Shown in pieces: positions 1 to 7,485 of a stretch of 12,827 bases of DNA. Origin of the DNA: CAZGAH01 sp964523295 (lineage in GTDB: Bacteria; Desulfobacterota; Desulfovibrionia; Desulfovibrionales; Desulfovibrionaceae); NCBI GenBank assembly GCA_964523295.1, contig CAZGAH010000109.1, forward strand, positions 1 to 12,827, written 5' to 3'. The notes under the pieces were generated by a model. The model made no database searches and was not told the DNA's origin. It saw only the letters and a program-made list of their open reading frames with translations. How positions within the stretch are numbered: position 1 is the stretch's first letter; the number at the start of each line of letters is the position of its first letter. Made by a program: the position numbers and the translations under genes.

Positions 1-386
1 CTCCCCTGCTGGGCCTGTGCCGCATTGAATCCAATCAAGGCTATAAGTGCCTCGTCTGTCAGCAGCACCTCCTGCGTCGCCAGGGCGCTCTGAAGTCCCC
101 CCACGCAGCGCATGATCGTCACCAACACGAATTGGACAAACGGATACAGAGCGCCTTTGCGATCCTGCGGATCCAACCCCACCAGCAAAGGCCAGGCCCC
201 GATCTCGCAGATGTAATGGAACAGCTCGTCAAAGAAACTCGCGGTGTTCAACGCGAAAACCCGATCCATCGACCGCGTCGCGTTGGACTCCCCGGCCACC
301 AACGGGTTGTCGCGCGTAGCTGTCTGCCATTCCCCCCCCGTCAGGCGAGTCTGGAAATCGTCCTTGCTGGCAACCTTCCGTGACAT
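1..386 (-). CDS. Probable transposase, N-terminal part (runs off the window edge)
   Basis: An open frame of 128 codons begins at ATG 386-384 and continues past base 1 without a stop. An in-frame TAA lies only four codons upstream of this ATG, so the start is well fixed; a weak AAGG lies about 8 nt before it. The translation starts MSRKVASKDDFQTRLTGGEW and later reads LYPFVQFVLVTIMRCVGGLQ, a hydrophobic helical segment followed by TDEALIALIGFNAAQAQQG. From memory this resembles the N-terminal region of transposases found in sulfate-reducing deltaproteobacteria, but the catalytic part is outside the window and no terminal inverted repeat can be paired. The open frame is solid; the transposase call is tentative. 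Confidence 0.5.
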   Translation of the reverse strand, partial: MSRKVASKDDFQTRLTGGEWQTATRDNPLVAGESNATRSMDRVFALNTASFFDELFHYICEIGAWPLLVGLDPQDRKGALYPFVQFVLVTIMRCVGGLQSALATQEVLLTDEALIALIGFNAAQAQQG

Positions 387-689
387 GGCGCGACCTTACA
401 CGCCGCGCGCCGATGTGTTCAGCTATTGTTGCCGACGATATGTTTATTTTCGAAATGGCCTGCTCCGAATCTCAGGTTCATGACGTCGTGCTTGCAATCC
501 CTATCCGGCTGACATACACGTCTCTTCGCATTCGCGGGGGGCTGCGGCCGAGCTTTGGCGCCCGCGTGGACAGCGTTGAGTGCCTGCTCCGGGGACTCCT
601 GTTCCGGTTCGCAGCGCTGATGACGAAAACGAATGCGGCCTGCGCGCAGCCCTTATCCCCTTTCCGATCACATCGACAGGATGACATGC
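387..689. other. Intergenic stretch between the transposase-like gene and the yqaA-like gene
   Basis: No convincing gene is seen here. The overlapping frames in this stretch continue into the yqaA region in other frames and lack recognisable protein sequence. It should hold the promoters of the two divergent genes and, if the left gene is an insertion sequence, one IS end. I could not identify a paired inverted repeat or a convincing promoter. The 10-mer GCCTGCTCCG occurs at 458-467 and again at 582-591, which may be chance. Confidence 0.4.
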
Positions 690-1265
690 ATGAAAATTTT
701 CTCGCCTCTCTACCGTCGGGCCATGGAATGGTCGCGTCACCCGAAAGCGCCCTGGCTTCTGGGGGTTTTGAGTTTTACCGAGTCCTCGTTTTTTCCTATT
801 CCGCCGGACGTGATGCTCGCGCCCATGAGCCTGGCGAATCCGCGCCGGGCCTGGTGGTTCGCCTTTCTGACCACGGCCACCTCCGTCCTGGGCGGTCTCT
901 TCGGGTATGGCATCGGCTATTTCGCCTTTTCCGCCATAGAGCCCTACTTGCGCGAGACCGCCTACTGGGAGTCCTACCTGATCGCCGTGGAGTGGTTCAC
1001 GAAATGGGGCGCGTGGGCTGTCTTTATCGCCGGATTTTCGCCTATCCCGTATAAAGTGTTCACGATCGCCGCCGGCGTCATGTCGATGGCACTCGTTCCC
1101 TTCACGATCGCCTCCGCTATCGGTCGGGGCGCCCGTTTCTTTCTCGTTGCCGGGCTGATGGCCTGGGGAGGGCCCAGAATGGAGGCCGTATTGCATAAAT
1201 ACATCGATCGGCTCGGCTGGGCAACGGTCGTGCTGGTCGTGATCGCTGTGCTCATCTTTCGATAA
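690..1265 (+). CDS. YqaA family membrane protein (DedA/SNARE-associated Golgi domain)
   Basis: The product is a 191-aa integral inner-membrane protein resembling the YqaA branch (COG1238) of the DedA/VTT superfamily. Members are thought to act in membrane homeostasis or lipid translocation; the substrate here is unknown. Visible features are the N-terminal MKIFSPLYRRAMEWSRHPKA, the stretch LLGVLSFTESSFFPIPPDVMLAP (an E followed by PIPPD, typical of the family's re-entrant loop), a second conserved loop GFSPIPYKVFTIAAGV, and hydrophobic segments around residues 22-40, 57-80, 105-135 and 172-190. I chose ATG 690 because MKIFSPLYRRAMEW is the usual N-terminus and CAGG at 677-680 gives a 9-nt spacing; ATG 681 is a possible in-frame alternative. 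The stop is TAA at 1263-1265. It appears monocistronic. Confidence 0.88.
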   Translation: MKIFSPLYRRAMEWSRHPKAPWLLGVLSFTESSFFPIPPDVMLAPMSLANPRRAWWFAFLTTATSVLGGLFGYGIGYFAFSAIEPYLRETAYWESYLIAVEWFTKWGAWAVFIAGFSPIPYKVFTIAAGVMSMALVPFTIASAIGRGARFFLVAGLMAWGGPRMEAVLHKYIDRLGWATVVLVVIAVLIFR

Positions 1266-1364
1266 GGCTGCGCTCTGTTTTTCTCCAGACCCATTCTGGC
1301 AAGGGCTTTCCGACCGACGCCGCGTCAAGGCGTCTGCACGCTCCGTTTTTTTCTCGCGAAGGGC

Positions 1365-1391
1365 TAAAGTCTCGCGTTTTTCTGCCGATAA
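1365..1391 (+). promoter_or_regulatory. Sigma-28 (FliA) flagellar-class promoter
   Basis: The -35 element is TAAAGTCT (1365-1372) and the -10 element is GCCGATAA (1384-1391), separated by 11 nt. The FliA consensus is TAAAGTTT-N11-GCCGATAA, so this is one mismatch from perfect. It lies 45 bp upstream of the SprA-like gene at 1437 and points at it; transcription would start near 1398. The same stretch contains a 5-bp inverted repeat before TTTTT (1355-1381), but the promoter reading is much stronger. Confidence 0.82.
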
Positions 1392-1436
1392 GCACTTCAG
1401 AAAACTCTTCTCTAAGCCGCCTGACAGGGCGGCCAG

Positions 1437-2600
1437 ATGCTACGGGGTCTGACGATGCTCAGCGGGATCGGGAGTGCGCGACCTTTGCTTCCGGGGGCCT
1501 GTGCCCGGTGCGGAGGCAGCGGCATAGCCGGGGAATCAGGTTGTCCGTTCTGCGGAGGTGCCGCTGGCGGACACGGCGCGGCCAACAGGCAAACCCCGGC
1601 CGCCGACGCCATCCCCGGCCTCGATGACGCGCGCGTACGGACGAACGGACGCCTCCCCGACCAGGCCGCGCAGACGGACGCCAACGCACTCCGGCGCGGA
1701 TTGCTCGGTGGCAACCGCTCCGCCGAATACGCTGTTTCCCTCGCCGCGACCGGCGCCGACTCCGCCGCCCGGCACCCGGAACCAACGTCGCCAGCCCCCT
1801 CCGCCACCATCGATGAAGCCGCTACCCCCCCTCAGGACAATGACCCCGCCTCTGCGCCCGGACAGGCCGATGCCGCGGCAGAACCCCCAGCCGCGGACAA
1901 AGGCTCTGTCGGATTCCCTGGCCAGAATGCGGGCGTGACCGAAGACGAGCAGGCGCTCGAGCAGATTCGTGAGCTTGAACAGCGCGATCGCGAAGTCCGG
2001 TCTCACGAGCAGGCGCACATTTCCGCCGGTGGCAGTGCCGTGAGCGGGGGCGCCCGCTACGAGTATACGGTCGGCCCGGATGGCAAGCAGTATGCCGTCG
2101 GTGGGGAGGTCTCCATCGATACCTCGCCCGTGCCGGGCAATCCGGAGGCCACCATCGAAAAGGCGCAGACCGTTCGACGCGCGGCCCTGGCACCGGCCAC
2201 GCCCTCGAGCCAGGACCAGAAGGTGGCAGCTCAGGCCGCGCAGATGGAGGCAGAGGCCAGGATGGAAAAGATCGAGGAGCAACGCGCGCGTCCCGAGGGC
2301 GCCCCCGAAAAGGGGAATGTCGCCCCGGGAGAGGCCTCGCAGGCGCAGCCCGTCTCCGCGCAGTCGATCGACTCCCCTTTGCAGGCAGCAGACAGCAACG
2401 TCTCCACCACGACCGGCCCGACCGAGACCGGGGAGAACGCGTCCCCGAGCACCGGCGAGACGACGAACCCGACTTCTCCGTCAGCCCTTCGGCGCATGTC
2501 GGCCGCTTCAGCCTACGCCAGCAGGGCCAGTCTGACCGCCCGCGCGCGGATTCCGCGCGCGTTCGGAAACGAAGCGCCCGGATTCGAGGGGATGGTCTGA
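1437..2600 (+). CDS. SprA-related putative metalloprotease (CJM1_0395-type family)
   Basis: The 387-aa product belongs to the SprA-related/CJM1_0395 putative metalloprotease family. The conserved core (residues about 163-285) reads TEDEQALEQIRELEQRDREV, then a zinc-metallopeptidase-like HEQAH (HExxH), then YEYTVGPDGKQYAVGGEVSI, DTSPVPGNPEATIEKAQTVR and an AALAP/AAQAAQMEAEAR helix, all hallmarks of the family. The N-terminal region (1-160) and C-terminal region (290-387) are low-complexity, rich in Ala, Pro, Ser, Thr and Glu, and probably disordered. The N-terminus has two CxxC pairs (CARCGG and CPFCGG) and no clear signal peptide. AGGG lies 7 nt before ATG 1437; ATG 1455 is an alternative start. 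The sigma-28 promoter 45 bp upstream places it in the late flagellar regulon. No substrate is known to me. Confidence 0.85.
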   Translation: MLRGLTMLSGIGSARPLLPGACARCGGSGIAGESGCPFCGGAAGGHGAANRQTPAADAIPGLDDARVRTNGRLPDQAAQTDANALRRGLLGGNRSAEYAVSLAATGADSAARHPEPTSPAPSATIDEAATPPQDNDPASAPGQADAAAEPPAADKGSVGFPGQNAGVTEDEQALEQIRELEQRDREVRSHEQAHISAGGSAVSGGARYEYTVGPDGKQYAVGGEVSIDTSPVPGNPEATIEKAQTVRRAALAPATPSSQDQKVAAQAAQMEAEARMEKIEEQRARPEGAPEKGNVAPGEASQAQPVSAQSIDSPLQAADSNVSTTTGPTETGENASPSTGETTNPTSPSALRRMSAASAYASRASLTARARIPRAFGNEAPGFEGMV

Positions 2601-2706
2601 TTCGGGCCGGTGCGCGTTGATTGCTCAGTCGGCTGACCCGTAATGTGCGATAGATGGGGGGGCTGGCGTGACGATTGATGCGGAGCGAGAAAAGGGCGCT
2701 CGTATC

Positions 2707-4889
2707 TCAGCGATCGTTCTCGTCCGGCTCAGTTGGCTCCCGTCCGGACAGGGCGTCCTCGATGCAGCGAAGCAGGGCCTCCCGGCTGAAGGGGCGACTG
2801 ATCTTGCTGGTCACGCCGACGTCGTCAATAGGCGAATCGCGATAGTAGCTGGCAGTCATGGCCACAATAAGCCTCGGCGCAACGCGATGGCGTGACTCCC
2901 ACTCGCGGATGGCGCGAGCCATATCTCTGCCGCTGAACTGATGCATTTCCATATCCACGAGCAACAAATCGATGTCATCGGCAATGTAGCGTCGCAGGCC
3001 CTCGACGCCGGAATGGGCCAGGCAGACATCGTACGGGGACTGGTTGAGATAGTACTGCAGCAACATGCGGTTGTTGACCGAATCATCGACGACCAGAATG
3101 CCCGGGCGTTGTTTTGCGGCGGAGGGAATGGGAGGCGGCGTGTCCAGGAGTCTGGCAATTTCCATTTCCAATGAATTCAACTGGCGGCGCTGCGCTTCCA
3201 CCGGCAGCTCGATGTCCACCTGCTCAGGATTCAGTTCTTCCTTGGCGTAGATATGGAGCACGTCGGTTTCGATGAGGAGATCATGGACGTGCGCGTCGAT
3301 GACGCCCTGTTCTTTCATTTTTCCCAGGATGGCAACGGCCTGAGAAAGGCGCATGGGTTGCTTGTATGGCCGGTCCTTGGCTGTCAGGGCCTCGAATATG
3401 TCGGCAACGGCGAGAATCCTGGCCTGAAGGCTCAATTGTTCGCCCTTGAGCCCGAAGGGATAGCCGGCGCCGTCGAGCTTCTCGTGGTGCTGGCTGGCGA
3501 TATCCGGCACCCTGTCCAGGTTTTTTGGAAAGGGCAGCCGCGAGAGCATTTTGTACGTGACCTTCACGTGATTTTCGATGACGGTGCGCTCCTGAGCCGT
3601 GAGGGTCCCCTTGCGGATGCAAAGGTTTTCCAGCTCGTTGTCGGTCAGCCAGGGCCGGAGTTCGCCCTTGTGCAGGAAGGTCTTGCGGGCAATGACCTCG
3701 AGCCGCTCTACGGATTGATCGGAAAGATACTCGCCGGGGTGGTTGCACTCGGCGATAAAGGCCCGGTCCTTTTCGATCGCATCGAGCGCGTCGTGTAAGG
3801 TCTTCGCTTCGTCTGGATCGGGAGGGAGCCCGGCCTCGGAACGGGCCAGCCTGCGCTTGAGGGAATCCGCTTCGAGCTGCAGGGCGATGCAGTCCAACCG
3901 CATTTCGACAAGCTGAATCCGGTCGAAGATGGTTTCCAGTTTAGACGATTTGTCCACGACGTATTCCGGTGTCACGATCTTGCCGATGTCGTGCAACCAG
4001 GCCGCGATACGCAGTTCTTCCAGCTCCTGAGGCGAGAAGATCAAGTCCTGGAACGGACCGCGGTCCTCTTCGTTGATTTTTTGCGCGAGCATAATCGCCA
4101 GCCGGCTGACCCGGAAGATGTGTCCGCCCGTGTACCGGGATTTTTCTTCGATAGCCGAGGCGATGGACTGAATGAAGGCATTGAGCAGATCGGTGAGGTT
4201 GCGGATGAGTCGGGTTTTGGTCAGGGTTACGGCCGCCTGTGAGGCCAGCGAGGCGACCAGCGCGACCACCTCGTCCTGGAATTCGAGAATGGCCTGCGTG
4301 GATTGGTCCAGCGCATTGAGCAGCTGCAACACGCCGATAATGTCGTTTTCGTGGTTGCGCATGGGAATGACCAGCATGGATTTGGAGCGGTAGCCGGTCG
4401 CCTGATCGTATTTTCGGGTTCCGGAAAAATCAAAATCTTCGCAGGTATAGACATCGTGGATATTGACGATTTCACCGGTCAGGGCCACGTGGGAGGAGAC
4501 ATTGGCGTGGTTTTCCTGACCGTCTATATACAGCGGCACCGCGGGCAAGGTGANNNNNNNNNNCCGGTTGCTCCGCCCAGATAGGTCCCCATGGTGTCGT
4601 TGAGCATGACCACGAAGCTGAGCGCCTGGCCGTCGTCTCCGAGCATATACAGCGTGCCCGCGTCCGCGTTGGCTATCTCGCGCGCCTCGTAGACGATCAT
4701 CTCCAGGAGACGGCCGATATCCTCCTCTCCGGACAGCGCCATGCCGATTTCGGCGTACCGGTTGAGATGGAAACGCTGAAAGTCCGCATACTCCTCGATG
4801 CGTTCGAGAAAGCTGCGGTATATCGCGTCAAGTTGTCTGCTTTTTGAAAGCGTCTTGGGGATGGAGGGCTTGGGAGGGCGGCTTTTCAT
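2707..4889 (-). CDS. GAF / HD-GYP / receiver protein, probable c-di-GMP phosphodiesterase (interrupted by an assembly gap)
   Basis: This is one gene split by 10 N at 4554-4563. The two halves are in different frames only because of the gap length: about 8 or 11 bases restore one frame of about 727 aa. The start is ATG 4889 (MKSRPPKPSI), with GGAG about 8 nt upstream. Domains in order: a short coiled helix (15-40); GAF (about 45-225, with NADAGTLYML and SHVALTGEIVNIHDVYTC); HD-GYP (about 245-515) with GGHIFRVSRL, HDIGK (about 300-304), a long helical insert, and HHEKLDGAGYP (about 478-488) followed by ARILAVADIFEALTAKDRPY; then a C-terminal receiver (about 605-715) with VVDDS, phospho-acceptor Asp in LLLVDMEMH, and AMTAS. 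The metal-binding and GYP residues are present, so it should hydrolyse c-di-GMP. Receivers usually lie N-terminal to HD-GYP; here the receiver is C-terminal, and its usual Lys before Pro reads Arg (ISRPF). It is probably cytoplasmic, as no membrane segment is seen. Confidence 0.9.
4554..4563. other. Assembly gap of 10 N inside the HD-GYP gene
   Basis: On the minus strand the left flank ends in codons for YLGGATG and the right flank resumes with TLPAVPLYIDG, which together read as normal GAF sequence. Ten bases break the frame, whereas 8 or 11 keep it. The N count is therefore probably a nominal value, and the frameshift it implies is an artefact. Confidence 0.9.
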
Positions 4890-4925
4890 CCTCGTCACTC
4901 CGGAACAGGTGCGCTTGTAAGAGTA

Positions 4926-4954
4926 ATAATACACGCTGATCATTGCCCTGGCAA
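4926..4954 (-). promoter_or_regulatory. Sigma-70 type promoter for the HD-GYP gene
   Basis: On the minus strand, TTGCCA (4954-4949) is followed after exactly 17 nt by TATTAT (4931-4926). Each hexamer matches the sigma-70 consensus at five of six positions. Transcription would start near 4919, leaving a leader of about 30 nt that contains the GGAG ribosome-binding site before ATG 4889. Confidence 0.65.
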
Positions 4955-4959
4955 CAAGG

Positions 4960-5003
4960 AATTCAATGCGAATTCCATGCGAATTCCATGCGAATTCCAT
5001 GCG
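4960..5003. repeat. Four tandem copies of an 11-bp repeat (AATTCCATGCG)
   Basis: The copies are 4960-4970 (AATTCAATGCG, one mismatch), 4971-4981, 4982-4992 and 4993-5003 (the last three identical). The period of 11 is close to one DNA helical turn, so the same base pairs recur on the same face. The array ends 5 bp upstream of the -35 element of the HD-GYP promoter, at about -42 to -85 relative to its predicted start. Such an array could be a multisite activator or repressor target, or a length-variable tract. There is no sign that it is coding. Confidence 0.9.
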
Positions 5004-5070
5004 CTCCGCATCAGGATGCTGCCGCGCTCGCTCACCTGGCCGTATGGCACGCGCTGCGGCATGGTCCCTT

Positions 5071-5089
5071 GGGCTGCGAATCGCAGCCC
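5071..5089. promoter_or_regulatory. 19-bp palindrome upstream of comM
   Basis: GGGCTGCGAATCGCAGCCC is a perfect 9-bp inverted repeat around one central base. As RNA it would form a 7-bp stem with a 5-nt loop; as DNA it could be an operator. It immediately precedes a weak promoter-like TTTACA (5093-5098) and TATAGA (5114-5119) pair, whose spacing of 15 nt is short. No U-tract follows, so a terminator is less likely. Its function is unknown. Confidence 0.45.
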
Positions 5090-5172
5090 GGCTTTACAAT
5101 CGTGCTTCAGCGCTATAGACAACTACGAACCCGACGGCAGACCTGCCGAATCCTGGAATCCGGAATGTCCTG

Positions 5173-6711
5173 ATGATCGCCAAGATGCTTTCCGCCGCCA
5201 TTCTGGGCATCGATGCCCATCGTATCGACATCGAGGTCGATTTCACCCGGAGCGGGCTGCCAGGATTTACCATGGTCGGGCTTGCCGAGGGGCCGGTACG
5301 GGAGAGCAAGGAGCGCGTCTTTTCCGCGTTGCGCAATTCGGGCTTCCGTCTTCCGCCGGCGCGCGTCACCGTCAACCTCGCCCCGGCCGACATGCGCAAG
5401 GAGGGAAGCAACCTCGATCTGGCCCTGGCGCTCGGGTTGCTGGCCGGCGCGGAGATCATCCCGGCCGAGGCCCTGGAGGGCTGGTTCGTGGCCGGCGAGC
5501 TGTCCCTGACCGGAGAAATCAAGCCCGTTTCCGGTCTCCTGCCGCTGGTCATCCGCGCGCGGAACGAACAGGCGCGCGGCGTGCTCGCTCCCGCGGCAAA
5601 CGCGGCCGAAGGCGCTGTGGTCGAAAATGTTGCAGTCTACCCCGTGCGCACGCTGCTCGAAGCCGTCGATTTTCTGCGCGGACAAGGGACCATCGAGCCC
5701 CAACGCACCGATCTGGACAGTCTGTGGCGCGCGCGCGACGCCTTCCCGCTGGACTTCGACGAGGTCAAAGGCCAGGAACACGCCAAGCGGGCCATTGAGA
5801 TTGCCGCTGCCGGCGGCCATAATCTGCTCTTTCTCGGACCTCCGGGCAGCGGCAAGACCATGCTGGCACAGCGTATCCCCTCGGTGCTCCCGCCCCTGGG
5901 CTTCGAGGAGGCGCTCGAAGTCACGAAAATCTACAGCGTCGCCGGCAGCCTCGACGGCGCGGCCTTGATCGTCACGCGGCCTTTCCGCTCGCCGCACCAT
6001 ACCGTATCCGACGCGGGCATGGTCGGCGGAGGACACATTCCACGGCCAGGGGAGGTCTCCCTGGCGCATCGCGGCGTGCTCTTTCTCGACGAATTGCCGG
6101 AATTCAAAAAGCATGTGCTCGAGGTGTTGCGCCAGCCGCTCGAAGACGGCAGGGTGACGATCGCGCGCGCGGCCATGTCCCTGAGCTATCCGGCGGACTT
6201 CATGCTCGTTGCGGCCATGAATCCCTGCCCGTGCGGCTATCTGTCCGACGCGCGCCACACCTGCACGTGCTCCCCGCAGCAGGTCCAGCGCTACCGCTCG
6301 CGCATCTCCGGGCCGCTGATCGACCGCATCGACCTGCACGTGGAAGTTCCGGCCGTGCCGTACAAGGAGCTGAAACAGGCCAGGGCCGGCACAGGCTCAG
6401 CCACCATGCGCGAGCGCATCGCCGCCGCGCGCGACGTGCAGTACGCGCGCTATACCGGCACGACGCTGCGCACCAACTGCGACCTCTCCGGCAAATGGCT
6501 GGACCAGCATTGCCGAATCGGCGAAGAAGAACATGATTTTCTGGAACAGGCCGTACGCACGCTCGGGCTTTCGGCCCGGGCCTACACCCGGGTCCTGCGT
6601 ATCGCCCGTACGATCGCGGATCTGGCGGAGCATCCTGTCGTCCGGACCGGGCATCTGGCCGAGGCGCTCAACTACCGCACCCTGGACCGCCAGCGCCTGG
6701 CAGCGGAATGA
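5173..6711 (+). CDS. comM: ComM/YifB family Mg-chelatase-like AAA+ ATPase
   Basis: The 512-aa product is full length for the family. It begins MIAKMLSAAILGIDAHRIDI, the standard YifB N-terminus, and has a Lon-protease-like ChlI fold (about 1-170, with GLPGFTMVGL and NLAPADMRKEGSNLDLALAL) without an obvious protease catalytic pair. An AAA+ Mg-chelatase domain follows (about 190-395): Walker A GPPGSGKT at 222-229, FRSPHHTVSDAGMVGGG, Walker B LFLDE ending at D306-E307, then a Cys cluster C352-P-C354 and C364-T-C366 that probably binds zinc, and the arginine-rich RYRSRISGPLIDRIDLHVEV. The C-terminal domain (about 415-512) includes LSARAYTRVLRIARTIADLA. In naturally transformable bacteria ComM is a hexameric branch-migration helicase that helps integrate incoming DNA; the role here is inferred from the family. 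The start is ATG 5173, with only a weak GGA upstream. Confidence 0.96.
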   Translation: MIAKMLSAAILGIDAHRIDIEVDFTRSGLPGFTMVGLAEGPVRESKERVFSALRNSGFRLPPARVTVNLAPADMRKEGSNLDLALALGLLAGAEIIPAEALEGWFVAGELSLTGEIKPVSGLLPLVIRARNEQARGVLAPAANAAEGAVVENVAVYPVRTLLEAVDFLRGQGTIEPQRTDLDSLWRARDAFPLDFDEVKGQEHAKRAIEIAAAGGHNLLFLGPPGSGKTMLAQRIPSVLPPLGFEEALEVTKIYSVAGSLDGAALIVTRPFRSPHHTVSDAGMVGGGHIPRPGEVSLAHRGVLFLDELPEFKKHVLEVLRQPLEDGRVTIARAAMSLSYPADFMLVAAMNPCPCGYLSDARHTCTCSPQQVQRYRSRISGPLIDRIDLHVEVPAVPYKELKQARAGTGSATMRERIAAARDVQYARYTGTTLRTNCDLSGKWLDQHCRIGEEEHDFLEQAVRTLGLSARAYTRVLRIARTIADLAEHPVVRTGHLAEALNYRTLDRQRLAAE

Positions 6712-6750
6712 TTCCAGCCAGGCACCCGGCCTGACCCCTCCCGTGAAGAT

Positions 6751-6788
6751 ATCCGAGCGCCCTTGACAGCATCGATAAGGGCGCGGAT
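6751..6788. terminator. Hairpin between the convergent comM and 6801-7451 genes
   Basis: GCGCCCTT (6757-6764) pairs with AAGGGCGC (6777-6784), and the outer ATCC (6751-6754) pairs with GGAT (6785-6788) after a 2-nt bulge, closing a 12-nt loop. It lies 39 bp past the comM stop and 12 bp past the stop of the opposing gene, so it can act on both. Neither strand has a U-tract, so it is not a textbook intrinsic terminator; it may stabilise 3' ends or block read-through. Confidence 0.5.
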
Positions 6789-6800
6789 CGCTACCCTGAG

Positions 6801-7451
6801 CTACTTGAAGAAACGGGTATTCTCTTCGATCTTGATGCCGATGGGCACAAGCAGAAACAGCACCAGGAAAATCAACGAGGCGATGATGGCGATGAGCAGA
6901 TAGGTGCGTTCCTGAAAGGAGGCGTCCTGCCGCTGCTCTTCCTTTTTCAGCAGCTCGATGAATATCCTGTTGTACTTGGCCGCCATGGACATGTACATCT
7001 CATTGGTCGGCTCTTCGCCTTCCTTGAGTTTGTTGTTGCTTTTCATCCAGGCGGTATATTCCTTGAGAAAATCGGACAGCCCGGAGATGAACCGCGTGCG
7101 GCGATGATCCGGCGTGGCGGTCATCCAGGACACGATGGTGTCGTAGGCGCTGGTGTCCAGGCGGTTGTTGGTGATGATGCTCTTCAGATGCGAATCGTAT
7201 TTGTTGACAACGGCAATCTTGGTGTCGATCTTGGAGAAATCCGGGTCTTCCTGCCGCTGCCCGGTGACGCCCAGAAAGGGGGCGAAGTCGTTGAACTGCG
7301 GCGGTTGCAGCACGTCCGGCGCAGCGCCGATGTATTTGACGATGCTGATAATGAAGGCCAGCATACTGATGATGACCAGCAGAAACGAGAGTCGCTTGCC
7401 AAGAGAAAAAAGTCGTAGGGTTCCTTTATCGATTTTTCCGGCATCGTACAT
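6801..7451 (-). CDS. Uncharacterised protein with two membrane segments
   Basis: I do not recognise this 216-aa protein. ATG 7451 (MYDAGKIDKGTLRLFSLGKR) is chosen because AGGGGG lies 6 nt upstream; the frame stays open further upstream to 7547, but that part lacks a ribosome-binding site. It has a short basic cytoplasmic N-terminus, a membrane segment at about 21-42 (LSFLLVIISMLAFIISIVKY), a soluble central region of about 140 residues rich in Lys, Asp and Glu and predicted helical (FLKEYTAWMKSNNKLKEGEE, MYMSMAAKYNRIFIELLKKE), and a second membrane segment at about 184-206, followed by a short charged tail ending ENTRFFK. With both ends in the cytoplasm, the central domain would be periplasmic. 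The layout resembles signalling or chemoreceptor-like sensor modules without an output domain. It is monocistronic and convergent with comM. Confidence 0.8.
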   Translation of the reverse strand: MYDAGKIDKGTLRLFSLGKRLSFLLVIISMLAFIISIVKYIGAAPDVLQPPQFNDFAPFLGVTGQRQEDPDFSKIDTKIAVVNKYDSHLKSIITNNRLDTSAYDTIVSWMTATPDHRRTRFISGLSDFLKEYTAWMKSNNKLKEGEEPTNEMYMSMAAKYNRIFIELLKKEEQRQDASFQERTYLLIAIIASLIFLVLFLLVPIGIKIEENTRFFK

Positions 7452-7470
7452 GACAGCCCCCTGAATACAC

Positions 7471-7485
7471 GCCCGTCGGACGGGC
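7471..7485. promoter_or_regulatory. 15-bp GC palindrome in the leader of the 6801-7451 gene
   Basis: GCCCGTCGGACGGGC is a perfect 7-bp inverted repeat around one base, 20 bp upstream of ATG 7451 and just before its ribosome-binding site. It could be an operator or a hairpin affecting translation initiation. No further evidence is available. Confidence 0.35.

Noticed and set aside
501..1328. Long minus-strand open frame of 275 codons
   Set aside because: It overlaps the whole yqaA-like gene in antisense, is rich in Arg, Gly and His without family character, and is explained by high GC.
1355..1381. Short hairpin CGCGA...TCGCG followed by TTTTT, resembling a terminator after the yqaA-like gene
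   Set aside because: The stem is only 5 bp with a 12-nt loop, and the same bases form a near-consensus sigma-28 promoter, which is the better explanation.
3253..3798. Plus-strand open frame of 181 codons
   Set aside because: It lies antisense within the HD-GYP domain and is a shadow of that frame.
4333..4340. GCCGATAA inside the HD-GYP gene, matching the sigma-28 -10
   Set aside because: There is no -35 at 15 bp upstream, and it is antisense within a coding region, so probably chance.
5113..6339. Minus-strand open frame of 408 codons
   Set aside because: It is antisense to the clearly recognised comM gene and has no domain character.
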